This document shows positions 26,105 to 35,300 of a stretch of DNA of 37,719 nt, piece after piece (within the stretch, counting starts at the first letter, position 1; every line of letters begins with the position of its first letter). The notes beneath the pieces were generated by a model, which had not been told where the DNA came from, made no database searches, and worked only from the letters and a program-made list of their open reading frames with translations. The stretch is from Caryophanales bacterium UBA2298 (lineage in GTDB: Bacteria > Bacillota_I > Bacilli_A > Izemoplasmatales > Hujiaoplasmataceae): assembly GCA_002345425.1 (NCBI GenBank), contig DDWA01000034.1:1-37719 (forward strand), written 5' to 3'. A program made the translations under genes and the position numbers.

Positions 26105-27784
26105 ATGAACAATAAAATTCAATTAAAGGAGGAGGCATTGGTATTCGCTCTTGGTGGACTCGGTGAAGTCGGAAAAAATATGTACTGTGTTCAATACCTA
26201 GACGAAATAATCATCATCGATTCTGGCCTTTTATTTCCAGACGAACATTTGATGGGTATCGACTATGTAATTCCCGATTATACTTATCTTGTTGAAAATG
26301 AAGACAAGATAAAAGCCCTAATCATATCTCATGGTCACGAAGATCATATCGGTGGTATACCTTTCCTTTTAAGACAAGTGACAATTCCGGTAATCTATGC
26401 TTCAGGATTAAGTCATGGACTTATTCAAGCTAAGCTAGAAGAAAGAGTTGATTTCCCAGTAAATCTGCAAAAATATGAAGAAGACGATATTATTAAATTT
26501 ACTAATCTTCAAGTGACTTTTTTCAGAACCAATCACTCAATCCCAGATTCTTTTGGGTTGAAGATTACAACACCACAAGGAGTAATTGTCCATACTGGTG
26601 ATTTTAAGTTTGACTTTTCACCAACAGGTAATGACTCAAACTATCAAAAAATGGCAAAAATTGGTGAAGAAGGCGTTTTATGTCTTTTATCCGATTCTAC
26701 CAATGCTGAATTGGAAGATTTTACTACTTCTGAAAAAGTTGTTTCCGAAAACATTAAGGAAATGTTTGAATCGATTGACGGGAGAATCATCATCTCTACT
26801 TTCGCTTCCAACATTCACAGGATCCAACAGATTGTTGAAGCTTCAGTTGCAACTAACAGAAAAGTTGCTGTCTTTGGCAGATCAATGACTAAGAACATTG
26901 ATGTTGGATACAAATTAGGATATATCAGAGCTCCTAAGGGTACATTTATTTATACTAGAACCAAATCGGAGATAAGAGATCGTAACTTAACAATTCTTTG
27001 TACGGGATCACAAGGTGAACCTTTAGCGGCTCTGACAAGAATCGCTGCTAACACTCATAGACAAATCGCTTTAATTCCTGGAGACACTGTTATTCTTTCT
27101 TCTTCACCAATTCCTGGTAATTTAGAAAGTGTTAACAGGACGATAAACATGCTTTATAAGCATGGTGCTAATGTTGTTACCCAATCACCGTTTGCTGATG
27201 TACATGCATCCGGCCATGGTGGTCAAAATGAACTTAAACTGATGTTAAAGTTGATGCGTCCACAATACTTTATGCCAATTCATGGTGAATATAGAATGCT
27301 CAAACTCCATACTAAATTAGCTATTGATGCAGGCGTTAAACCAGAGAATACCTTTATCATGGAAAATGGCGACGTTTTGGCACTAACACCTGATAACGCT
27401 TATATTAAAGATAAGATAAAAACCGCTGATATTTATGTCGACAGCGAAAGTATTGGCGAAGTCGGTTCTTTAGTTATTAAAGACCGTAGAGAGCTTTCAG
27501 AAGATGGTTTGCTATCAGTAATTTTAACTATATCACAAGCTAATTATGAAGTAATGTGTACACCAAACATCATTTCCCGTGGATTTATATACTTAAAAGA
27601 AGATGATAAAATGACCAAAGATATGCAAGAAATAATTCTCGATGTTACTGAAAAGTATCTTAATCATAAACATAAACTGAATATGTCGGGAATGAAAAAT
27701 GATATTATAAAGTCATTAAGAAAATACATAAGTGATGAAACAAGAAGAGAACCGATGATAATGCCAGTAATTATGGTATTGTAA
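26105..27784 (+). CDS. rnj: Ribonuclease J
   Basis: A 559-residue metallo-beta-lactamase/beta-CASP ribonuclease, the normal length for RNase J1/J2. The zinc-binding SHGHEDHIGG motif is at 75-84 (H76, H78, D80, H81), followed by FRTNHSIPDSFG, HTGDFKFD and the beta-CASP block. PIHGEYRML is near 395, and there is a C-terminal domain. RNase J does 5'-3' exonucleolytic and endonucleolytic mRNA decay and rRNA maturation in Gram-positives. All zinc residues are intact, so an active J1-type enzyme is more likely than J2. It is monocistronic, with its own promoter and terminator. Confidence 0.95.
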   Translation: MNNKIQLKEEALVFALGGLGEVGKNMYCVQYLDEIIIIDSGLLFPDEHLMGIDYVIPDYTYLVENEDKIKALIISHGHEDHIGGIPFLLRQVTIPVIYASGLSHGLIQAKLEERVDFPVNLQKYEEDDIIKFTNLQVTFFRTNHSIPDSFGLKITTPQGVIVHTGDFKFDFSPTGNDSNYQKMAKIGEEGVLCLLSDSTNAELEDFTTSEKVVSENIKEMFESIDGRIIISTFASNIHRIQQIVEASVATNRKVAVFGRSMTKNIDVGYKLGYIRAPKGTFIYTRTKSEIRDRNLTILCTGSQGEPLAALTRIAANTHRQIALIPGDTVILSSSPIPGNLESVNRTINMLYKHGANVVTQSPFADVHASGHGGQNELKLMLKLMRPQYFMPIHGEYRMLKLHTKLAIDAGVKPENTFIMENGDVLALTPDNAYIKDKIKTADIYVDSESIGEVGSLVIKDRRELSEDGLLSVILTISQANYEVMCTPNIISRGFIYLKEDDKMTKDMQEIILDVTEKYLNHKHKLNMSGMKNDIIKSLRKYISDETRREPMIMPVIMVL

Positions 27785-27821
27785 TATATTCATTAAGAGT
27801 AAACTAAACAAAACAAAAGAA

Positions 27822-27856
27822 AGCAACTCAGCATAAAATACTGAGTCGCTTTTTTA
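27822..27856. terminator. Terminator between RNase J and the sugar operon
   Basis: Stem AGC.ACTCAG / CTGAGT.GCT with a 9-base loop, then TTTTTT on the plus strand. Leftward, TTTCTTTTGTTTT follows the stem, so it can serve the convergent sugar-binding-protein gene as well. Confidence 0.8.
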
Positions 27857-27886
27857 TTACGTAAAATTTAGGATTTTAGTAATTTG

Positions 27887-29164
27887 TTACTGAATTGCTT
27901 CGATAGCATCTGTAACAGCTGCTATGAATTGTTCTTTTGTAAGATTACCACTTGCAAAGTTAGTGTAGATTGGTCCTAATGTATCCATACCAAATCCACT
28001 AGGCATATCATTTTGCCACCAAGCATAAATCTTGCCTTCGCCCATCCATTCAACAACTGCTTGTGAAAGTGGACCAGCTGGAACTAAGGTAACAGATTTG
28101 AAAGCTGGAACCATTCCTGCGTCATTAACCATGTATTCATGACCTGCTGTTGTTGATGCTAAGTCATTTAAGAAAGCTTTTGCAACATCAATAGAGTCTG
28201 AATTCTTATTGATTACATAGTATGAAGGTGCCGAAACGAAGATTGAATCATTTGTACCCGCTGCTGATGCATGAGGTGCATATCCCATTTCAAATTGTCC
28301 GCCATTTTCATCAAAATAAGATAATAGATTTGGATCAATCCAGTTACCTTGATGAATAAATGCTGCTTTTCCAGAAGCAAACTTACCAACTTGTGTATCA
28401 TAAGTTCCTTCAAGAAGAATTGTTTCATCCGCATAATTAAATAGTAATTCTACCCAGTCTGCATAAGCAGTAAGCCTTGCTGTATTAACAACACCATCAT
28501 TCAAATCATCAATTACTGATGAGTCTGAATAACCTAGACCTCCAGATAAATAACCATTAAAGTTATGAAGACCTGTAACCCAAGTCATACCAGATGCTGC
28601 AGCCATTGATACAACCGCATAATCAGTCATACTGTTTGCATCATAATAAGATTGAATAGCAGCAAATGCAGTTTCATAAGCAGCTAGAGTTGTAAGTGTT
28701 GCAGGATCTACTCCAGCGTCTTCAAGAATTTCTGCGTTGTAACCCATACCCCAACCTTCAACAGCTACTGGGAAGCCATAAGCAACGCCGTCAACCATGA
28801 ATTCAAGGTCTGTGTCTGTTAACCATTCTTCACCTGTTAAAGCAAGAATGTTGTTTTGGTACTCATTGTAACCACCCATACCTTCGATAACAAAGATATC
28901 AGGTTGATTAGCGGATTGGAATTCAGCTAATATTTGAGTCCCATATTGACATGAGTCTCCACCACAAGTAATAACTTCAACATCTACATCATTTGCTAAT
29001 CCCCAAGCTTCTGCGTACGCAGTTAAAGTTGCATCGATTTCCACTTTGTTTTGGAAAATCCTTAATGTTTGTGTTGGAGCTGTTGTATCTGTAGTTGCAC
29101 CACCGCATCCTACAAATCCAACTATTGTAACTAAAGCAACTAAAAATAATAAAACTTTTTTCAT
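27887..29164 (-). CDS. Extracellular sugar-binding lipoprotein of the ABC importer
   Basis: A 425-residue family 1 solute-binding protein. The signal peptide ends in a lipobox (VGFVGC, Cys20 lipidated), followed by a Thr-rich linker and the two-lobe binding fold. Family-typical features are FQSANQPDIFVIEG near 88-101, ALTGEEWL, FPVAVEGWGMGYNAE near 135, and KAAFIHQGNWIDP near 269. Two cysteines five apart (C67, C72) may form a small disulfide loop. It delivers sugar to the two permeases. Here it is the last gene of the operon, 30 bases after the GH65 gene, with a strong AGGAGG site that could compensate for its distal position. It is most like oligosaccharide/alpha-glucoside binders; the exact sugar is unknown. 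Confidence 0.88.
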   Translation of the reverse strand: MKKVLLFLVALVTIVGFVGCGGATTDTTAPTQTLRIFQNKVEIDATLTAYAEAWGLANDVDVEVITCGGDSCQYGTQILAEFQSANQPDIFVIEGMGGYNEYQNNILALTGEEWLTDTDLEFMVDGVAYGFPVAVEGWGMGYNAEILEDAGVDPATLTTLAAYETAFAAIQSYYDANSMTDYAVVSMAAASGMTWVTGLHNFNGYLSGGLGYSDSSVIDDLNDGVVNTARLTAYADWVELLFNYADETILLEGTYDTQVGKFASGKAAFIHQGNWIDPNLLSYFDENGGQFEMGYAPHASAAGTNDSIFVSAPSYYVINKNSDSIDVAKAFLNDLASTTAGHEYMVNDAGMVPAFKSVTLVPAGPLSQAVVEWMGEGKIYAWWQNDMPSGFGMDTLGPIYTNFASGNLTKEQFIAAVTDAIEAIQ

Positions 29165-29194
29165 AATTTCCTCCTATTTTTTTGATTTTTAGTT

Positions 29195-31429
29195 TTAAAA
29201 ACTTTTATAATCACACTGATAATTGTCTTTGATTAAAATTTTATCAGTGTAGATACCTATTAATATTGGTTTTGATACTTTTATATTAACCTTTGAATCT
29301 AAGGAAACAGTTATGTCTATACCTTGGTAATTGATTTTGGTTTCAATACCCTTCATACCTTTAGGTAATATTGGGAAGAAAAAGATTTGTTCATTATCAA
29401 TCTTAAAGCCAAATATTCCCAATAAAATCGCAAGATAGATCCCGCCTGAATTTGCAATATGCAACCCATGATCGGTATTGTTATTAAGGTTTTCAAAATC
29501 CATAGCAATTGTATCTTCTAAAAATTTTGTCCCTAAATCCACTAGTCCTAACCTTAACGCGACAATGGCATGGATGCATTTTGAAAGGCTAGAATCATGG
29601 GTCGTACGTTTTAGATAATAATCAAAATTATTTCTTAAGATTTCTAAATTATCACTATCCAACAAAATCATTGAGAGTAAGACATCCGCTTGTTTTAAAA
29701 CTTGGTGTCGATAAATAAATAACGGATGATAATGAAGCAGCAACGGAAAAGTATCCTTAGGCACACTATTTAAATCAAGCTCTGCTTTTGTTAGAAATGA
29801 CGAATCTTGTGCATAAATGCCTAATTTCTCATCAAAAATTATGTTCATTGTTTCGCTGGCTAATTGATATTCAAGAATTTCTTTTTCTAAAACATCAAAT
29901 TTTTCAATCTGTGTTTTTAAATTCACTTTGTTTTTCTGATAAAAATCTACCAAAAAACTAAACTGATATTTTGTCATTGAATTGGTAAAATAATTATCAT
30001 TTACTAAAGTAGTATATTCATCGGGGCCAGTCACATTATTAATATGAAATTTTCCTTGATTATAATTACCAGCAGCATATAGGAATCTTGATGTTTCCAA
30101 CAAAATTTCAAAACCGTAATTAATCATGAAATCAAGATCTTTGGTCAGTTGATAATATTTGATGTATGCATAGGCAATATCAGCATTTATATGATACTGG
30201 GCGCTACCGGCAAGGAAATACGGACTGGCTTCATAACCATTGATTGTTCTCCAAGGGAATTTAATTCCTTTATCAATTCCTTGATTCAAGGCTTCTTCTT
30301 TTGCTTCTTTGAGTTTATTATAACGATATAATAATAATTTCTTAGCAATCTCCGGATGATTAATGGTAAAGAACGGAACCATATAGATTTCTGTATCCCA
30401 AAAATAATGTCCCTCATATCCCTCACCGGTTAAGCCTTTGGCAGGAATACTTACTAAATCACTATCAAGAGCACTAGAATACAGTTGGAAAAGATTATAC
30501 TTAACTCTTCTATCCATTTCTTCATTGCCATAAATATTTAAGTGGGTTTTATCCCAAAAATTATCGAGATGCTTTTTTTGAAGATTTAGAAAATAATCAA
30601 AATTCTTATTTTTAATCTTTTGATAAATCTCTTGATTACTTTTAACTGTTTCATCATGAATGGTCGAAGGTGTATAAATTACAAACTTTTCTAAGGAGAA
30701 TTCATCATTTTTTTCTAAGAAAAATTCTTCTGAAGCTTCGATTCCATTTTTTGAAGTTTCAATTTTTAGATTTTGATTATGAAAACAACCGGTAACTATC
30801 GACATTCTTGATTTTGTCGTTGATGCTTTTATCATTGCGTAATTGTTATCAATAATAATATCATTTAGTAAAAGCTGAGCTTCTGAAGGTTTATGTATTC
30901 TTGAATCTAAACGTTCATTTTTCATCGGTTGCGGCAAGCTCAATTTCGATACTACTCTGACATTGGCGTTACCGTTTAAAATCTTGATACTGATTTCTAG
31001 AACAAAAAGTTCTCTAATCTCAAATAAAACCAATCTTCTTTCAGTAATTAAAACATTCAAATGATCTTTAGTTTTATAAAGCGATTCACGCTTATATAAA
31101 CCTGTGGATAAATCTAATTCTCTTTTTAAATTAATTAATTCCGCTGTTTTTAAATTTAACTGTTTTCCGTCAAGATAGAATTCAACGGTCTGTCCATCAA
31201 TAACGTTGATAATTCTTTGACCGATTTGCGGGAATTTAGGTGAGTTTTCTTCATAAATATAGTTGTAGAAATTCAAGAAACCATTAACTAACGTTTCTTT
31301 AATATGATTGACTCCATAACCTTCAGCGAAATTACCACGAACACCAATTAACCCGTTTTGTAAGGTAAATATTGACTCATCAATTAATAACTCTTCTTCC
31401 TTTAAACGATTATCTCTGATAACTAACAT
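29195..31429 (-). CDS. Glycoside hydrolase family 65 disaccharide phosphorylase
   Basis: A 744-residue GH65 protein with an N-terminal beta-sandwich (about 1-265), a linker and an (alpha/alpha)6 barrel (about 300-670). Motifs are HYFWDTEIYMVPF (341-353), FPWRTINGYE (391-400), GSAQYHINADIAYA (408-421), GPDEY with the general acid Glu471, and the phosphate-site HDSSLS (611-616). The His-x-Ser-Ser loop argues for phosphorolysis, not hydrolysis, giving beta-glucose 1-phosphate. Family members act on maltose, trehalose, kojibiose, nigerose and related glucosides, and the sequence does not settle which. The start lies one base after the permease stop. The beta-phosphoglucomutase often found beside GH65 genes is absent. 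Confidence 0.88.
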   Translation of the reverse strand: MLVIRDNRLKEEELLIDESIFTLQNGLIGVRGNFAEGYGVNHIKETLVNGFLNFYNYIYEENSPKFPQIGQRIINVIDGQTVEFYLDGKQLNLKTAELINLKRELDLSTGLYKRESLYKTKDHLNVLITERRLVLFEIRELFVLEISIKILNGNANVRVVSKLSLPQPMKNERLDSRIHKPSEAQLLLNDIIIDNNYAMIKASTTKSRMSIVTGCFHNQNLKIETSKNGIEASEEFFLEKNDEFSLEKFVIYTPSTIHDETVKSNQEIYQKIKNKNFDYFLNLQKKHLDNFWDKTHLNIYGNEEMDRRVKYNLFQLYSSALDSDLVSIPAKGLTGEGYEGHYFWDTEIYMVPFFTINHPEIAKKLLLYRYNKLKEAKEEALNQGIDKGIKFPWRTINGYEASPYFLAGSAQYHINADIAYAYIKYYQLTKDLDFMINYGFEILLETSRFLYAAGNYNQGKFHINNVTGPDEYTTLVNDNYFTNSMTKYQFSFLVDFYQKNKVNLKTQIEKFDVLEKEILEYQLASETMNIIFDEKLGIYAQDSSFLTKAELDLNSVPKDTFPLLLHYHPLFIYRHQVLKQADVLLSMILLDSDNLEILRNNFDYYLKRTTHDSSLSKCIHAIVALRLGLVDLGTKFLEDTIAMDFENLNNNTDHGLHIANSGGIYLAILLGIFGFKIDNEQIFFFPILPKGMKGIETKINYQGIDITVSLDSKVNIKVSKPILIGIYTDKILIKDNYQCDYKSF

Positions 31430-31430
31430 A

Positions 31431-32588
31431 TCATTTTATCGCTCCTGAAGTCATACCTTTGATGATGAACTTTTGGGCGAATAAGAAAAGAATTATAACT
31501 GGAATAGCCGCTAATAAGACACTGGTAAGCAATAAATCCCATTGACGGACATAAGCTCCAGCAAGATTAGCAACTGCTAAAGGAAGTGTTCTTACTTCAC
31601 CGGTAATACCGATAACTAATGATGGTAATAGATAGTCGTTCCAAATCCATAAACCATTCAAAACTAATAAAGTTACAAAAATTGGTTTTAAGATTGGAAT
31701 GATAATTCTGAAAAATAATTGCGGCCTAGTACAGCCGTCGATAATCGCAGCCTCTTCAATATCCATCGGAATCGACTTAATAAAACCATGGAACATGAAA
31801 ACTGACAAAGGTGCACCAAAACCAATGTAAACCAAGATAATTCCGTGATATGTATCTTTCATATCTATTCCGAGATTAACACTAATTAATTCTAATAATC
31901 TTACTAGTGGTAACATAACAACTTGGAAAGGAATAACCATTCCACTTAAGAACAGTAAGAAAATAAATTTAGAATATCTTGTCTTGGTTCTTACTAATAC
32001 CCAAGCAGCCATGGCAGCGAAGATACCAATTGCTAAAAGACTGCCGCTGGTAATAATTAATGAGTTAAAGAATGAATTCCAATATCTCATTCGATCTGAT
32101 GTTAAGATATTGGTTAAGTTACTCCAAAACACATCAAATGAACCAGAAAACGCTAAAGGATTCTCTACAATCTGATTAGCGGTTTTGGTAGTGTTTAAAA
32201 TAATTAATGCGAATGGTGCAAAGAAAAGTACTAAGAGAATAAAAGTGATAATCTCTATATATAGCAAACTCCCTCTACTACCCGTAACTTTGCTGTCAAG
32301 ATTTTTAAGATATGAGTTCTTACCTTTATAGCGTTTAACTGCACTAAGAGCAGTTAAAAACTTTTTAAATTTAAAACCAAAACTTTCAGTATTAACGACA
32401 GCTTGTTTTTTGTTTTTATTAAAAACAGAAACGATAAATTCGCCAAGTTTGATAATTAATAAGATGATTTTTGCTAAGGTAGAAACAACAAATTTAATTG
32501 GATTGTAGATAAACAAAACGACAAAAGCTCCAAAAATTGTTGCCACCCATAAACCAAATCTCTTAAAGAGTGATATTATTTTTTTCAT
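31431..32588 (-). CDS. Sugar ABC importer permease, MalG type, with N-terminal extension
   Basis: A 385-residue permease, about 100 longer than the usual MalG/MsmG (about 275). The core (about 108-385) has the six-helix fold with the EAA loop EAAIIDGCTRPQLFFRIIIP and ends AQKFIIKGMTSGAIK, a classic MalG C-terminus. Residues 1-107 are extra: a hydrophobic segment (about 10-55) then a basic region with YKGKNSYLKNLDSKVTG (87-103). The same motif occurs in the partner permease. It overlaps the upstream permease by one base (TAATG). No ATPase is in the operon, so a shared MsmK-type ATPase encoded elsewhere is expected. Confidence 0.9.
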   Translation of the reverse strand: MKKIISLFKRFGLWVATIFGAFVVLFIYNPIKFVVSTLAKIILLIIKLGEFIVSVFNKNKKQAVVNTESFGFKFKKFLTALSAVKRYKGKNSYLKNLDSKVTGSRGSLLYIEIITFILLVLFFAPFALIILNTTKTANQIVENPLAFSGSFDVFWSNLTNILTSDRMRYWNSFFNSLIITSGSLLAIGIFAAMAAWVLVRTKTRYSKFIFLLFLSGMVIPFQVVMLPLVRLLELISVNLGIDMKDTYHGIILVYIGFGAPLSVFMFHGFIKSIPMDIEEAAIIDGCTRPQLFFRIIIPILKPIFVTLLVLNGLWIWNDYLLPSLVIGITGEVRTLPLAVANLAGAYVRQWDLLLTSVLLAAIPVIILFLFAQKFIIKGMTSGAIK

Positions 32589-33823
32589 TATAATTCCACC
32601 TCTTTCTTTTGGTTATAGGTTACTTGAATAACACTGACAACCATCAAGATTAAGAAGAAGACAATTGCTTTAGCTTGACCAATACCCATTTGATATCTGT
32701 TAAAGGCGGTATTGTAAATATTGATTGCCATTAAATCAAGCGACTTAACGCTGGTATAACCTGGAACACCCATAGCATTAGCTAAATACTCAGGAATCAA
32801 AACCGCCGGTCCTCCCTGCGTCAACGCCTGGACGGTGTCATATTGTTTGAATGATGTTACTAAAGTTAAAAATAATGATATTGTAAAAGCTTGAGCTACC
32901 AAAGGAAAAATAATTGTTCTCAATCGTTGATAACTGTTAGCCCCATCAATCTTGGAAGCCTCAACTAAATCCTGAGGAACATTTAATAACGCTGCAATAT
33001 AAATCATCATGATATATCCGGCATATTGCCAAGTAACCACTCCTAAAAGAGCTCCCATTGCTTCTGTTGCGTTAGCTCTTGATCCAATTAAACTGTGACT
33101 GAACAATGCAGCTTCTTCAAGTCCAGCAACAGTACCTATAGCTGGAAATACGGAAGAATAAACGAACTGCCAAATATAACCTAATACCAAACCACCAATT
33201 AAGTTTGGCATGAAGAATCCTGCTCGATAAACATTCTTGAGTTTAAGTTTTTGTGTTACTAATAATGCTAGAGAAAAAGCAACGACATTAATAATTACAA
33301 CATTCAATAAGGAGTAACTCACGGTTCGAATAAACGAATAAATGAAAAGATAATCTTTAAAGATAGTTCGGTAGTTATTTAATCCAACATAAATTTCTGA
33401 TCCACTGTTTAATCCCGTCCAATCAGTAAAGGAATAATATACACCCATAAAAAACGGTACCAACACAAATATGATAAAGCTTCCTAGAGCTGGCAATAAA
33501 AATAAAATGAAATTTCGGTTTTTTTGTGCTTGTTCTTTCTCCCCGACAATGTTCTTGTCAAGATAGAAAATGAAGCGGTTTTTACCTTGATATGGATGAT
33601 ATGATTTAACATAAGTAAAGAAACGAATGACTTTATTATTTTTGTCTTTAACAAACTTTCCAAGAATAAATAACAAAAGACCAGATAGTTTTCTAGCTAT
33701 TAATCTTAATGGTACATAGATAAAAACTAGTGGTATGGCAACAATAAATGCTGCGAGTTTAAAAAGATAAATTAGCAATTTGTTTTCAGTGGAAAAGTCT
33801 TTCAGATCATCTTGTTTAACCAT
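32588..33823 (-). CDS. Sugar ABC importer permease, MalF type, with N-terminal extension
   Basis: A 411-residue permease, about 100 longer than usual MsmF-type proteins. The core (about 104-411) begins NFILFLLPALGSFIIF, contains YYSFTDWTG near 130, and has the EAA loop EASKIDGANSYQRLRTIIFP. The extra N-terminus has one or two hydrophobic segments (about 15-57) and then YQGKNRFIFYLDKNIVG (78-94), matching the extension of the second permease at Y, G-K-N, L-D and the final G. The start overlaps the glycosyltransferase gene by 8 bases, with GGAG upstream. Confidence 0.9.
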   Translation of the reverse strand: MVKQDDLKDFSTENKLLIYLFKLAAFIVAIPLVFIYVPLRLIARKLSGLLLFILGKFVKDKNNKVIRFFTYVKSYHPYQGKNRFIFYLDKNIVGEKEQAQKNRNFILFLLPALGSFIIFVLVPFFMGVYYSFTDWTGLNSGSEIYVGLNNYRTIFKDYLFIYSFIRTVSYSLLNVVIINVVAFSLALLVTQKLKLKNVYRAGFFMPNLIGGLVLGYIWQFVYSSVFPAIGTVAGLEEAALFSHSLIGSRANATEAMGALLGVVTWQYAGYIMMIYIAALLNVPQDLVEASKIDGANSYQRLRTIIFPLVAQAFTISLFLTLVTSFKQYDTVQALTQGGPAVLIPEYLANAMGVPGYTSVKSLDLMAINIYNTAFNRYQMGIGQAKAIVFFLILMVVSVIQVTYNQKKEVEL

Positions 33824-35300
33824 TTGAATTCTCCGTTTCTTTGATTATTTTTTTGATAAAATCTAAACTTATTTCTTTATTTTCACTATTAAGAAAATAT
33901 TCAGGAATAGTTATTTTATTATCACGTTTATAATTGATTAATACTTTTTTTATCTCCAATAGATAAGTATTAGCGGTGACTTCCCAAGTGTAAGTGGTAT
34001 TCACTCTTTCAATGCCAAGTTTTTGATACATTGAATGATTTTCTAAAGCAATATTCAACCCCTTTGCGATTTTTTCTTCATCAAAGACATCAACTAAAAC
34101 TCCATACTCTGTGTCTTTTTCTTTAAGAACATCTGCTGGACCTCCATATTTGGTCACAACTGCAGGTAAGCCTGCACTCATTGCTTCAATTGGAGCTAAT
34201 CCAAAAGGTTCATACAATGCAGTTAAAGTAAAGATAGATTTGTTTTTTGCCATGAATCGATAAAAAGATGCTAATTCAGTTTGTGAATTTATGGATATAA
34301 AAGATAATTTGCCATATAAGTTGTGGTCTTTAACTATTAACATTATTTCATCCATAATTTTTAACTCTTCTGGTTTTAAATTAGAATAATCTTTAAAAGC
34401 ATTGTCTACTCCTCTTAAAGAAATTGCTAAATTAGCTTTTTTTTGAAGGGTTAAATCATTTGCATAAGCTCTAATTAAACCGAGATGATTCTTCTTCTCA
34501 TCTAATCTGCTTGCTGAGATGATGAATGGTAGTTTAGTTCTTGATTCATCAAGATCACGGTCGATAATTTCTTTGAATTTTTTATTATATAAATTATCAA
34601 TTTCTTGCGGATATGAACTAAAGACTTTGACATTTGCTCCCGGTGAAGCTACTGCAAATACATCTTTTTTATTTGCGATAACATCAAGATATAAAGTATG
34701 ATGATATTGTTCTAATTTTTCTTGAATTGTCGATACAAAAATAATATCAGCATATTTCATTGTAGTTCTTTCAGCTTCAATTCTCTTGGCAAAATTATAT
34801 TTCTTATTTAATGCTTCAAGATCATTATTCAACTGTAATAATTTATCAAGTTTTTGTGCACCTAAAGAATGGCCGGTAAAAGAATAAGGGATATTCATTT
34901 TCTTTTTTAAGATCGAAGCGACAATGCCTCCGTCAGCATAATGCCCAGTAATAAAATCAGGGGTATCATTTTGTTTCTCCAAAAATTCAACAATATTTGA
35001 TGCCCACTCATTTAAGTGTTCCCAAAGTAATTCCTTATTTAAGAATTTTTGGCCACCACAAGGAATTCGGACAATTCTTACATTACCATTTTCTGGGTAA
35101 CTATCAAATGTTTCAGAAAAAGCATTAAATTTATCATCTTTAATCTGACGAGTAAATATATCAACCCTATGACCTAGTCTCCCCATAGCTAAAGCCAATT
35201 CTTTAACATAAACTAATTGGCCGCCAAAGTCAGGATGCTCAGCCCAAAAGGAATCTGACTTATCAAAATTCCCTTGAGGGTTTAAGAAGACAATATACAT
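33816..35300 (-). CDS. Sucrose-phosphate-synthase-like GT4 glycosyltransferase
   Basis: A 494-residue GT-B glycosyltransferase that closely follows bacterial sucrose-phosphate synthase, such as that of Halothermothrix orenii. It starts FLNPQGNFD, then HPDFGGQLVYVKE (22-34), KFLNKELLW (85-93), GHSLGAQK (143-150) and RIEAER (173-178). SASRLDEKKN (262-271) and the nucleotide-sugar EX7E motif E364...E372 follow. K85, K150 and R173 match positions that contact the phosphate of fructose 6-phosphate in SPS, and the RIEAER and LGAQK blocks are SPS-like, not sucrose-synthase-like. Expected reaction: UDP(ADP)-glucose + fructose 6-phosphate giving sucrose 6-phosphate, which is reversible in principle. 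No fused or adjacent sucrose-phosphate phosphatase is seen. Its start overlaps the kinase stop (TAATG). Confidence 0.85.
   Translation of the reverse strand: MYIVFLNPQGNFDKSDSFWAEHPDFGGQLVYVKELALAMGRLGHRVDIFTRQIKDDKFNAFSETFDSYPENGNVRIVRIPCGGQKFLNKELLWEHLNEWASNIVEFLEKQNDTPDFITGHYADGGIVASILKKKMNIPYSFTGHSLGAQKLDKLLQLNNDLEALNKKYNFAKRIEAERTTMKYADIIFVSTIQEKLEQYHHTLYLDVIANKKDVFAVASPGANVKVFSSYPQEIDNLYNKKFKEIIDRDLDESRTKLPFIISASRLDEKKNHLGLIRAYANDLTLQKKANLAISLRGVDNAFKDYSNLKPEELKIMDEIMLIVKDHNLYGKLSFISINSQTELASFYRFMAKNKSIFTLTALYEPFGLAPIEAMSAGLPAVVTKYGGPADVLKEKDTEYGVLVDVFDEEKIAKGLNIALENHSMYQKLGIERVNTTYTWEVTANTYLLEIKKVLINYKRDNKITIPEYFLNSENKEISLDFIKKIIKETENSNG

Noticed and set aside
26586..26888. Overlapping plus-strand 100-residue frame inside the RNase J gene
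   Set aside because: It has no ribosome site and no family features, and it lies wholly within a well-conserved gene: a shadow frame.
33816..35300. Calling the GT4 enzyme a sucrose synthase
   Set aside because: The blocks around K85, K150 and RIEAER match sucrose-phosphate synthase; plant-type sucrose synthase differs at these places and is much longer.
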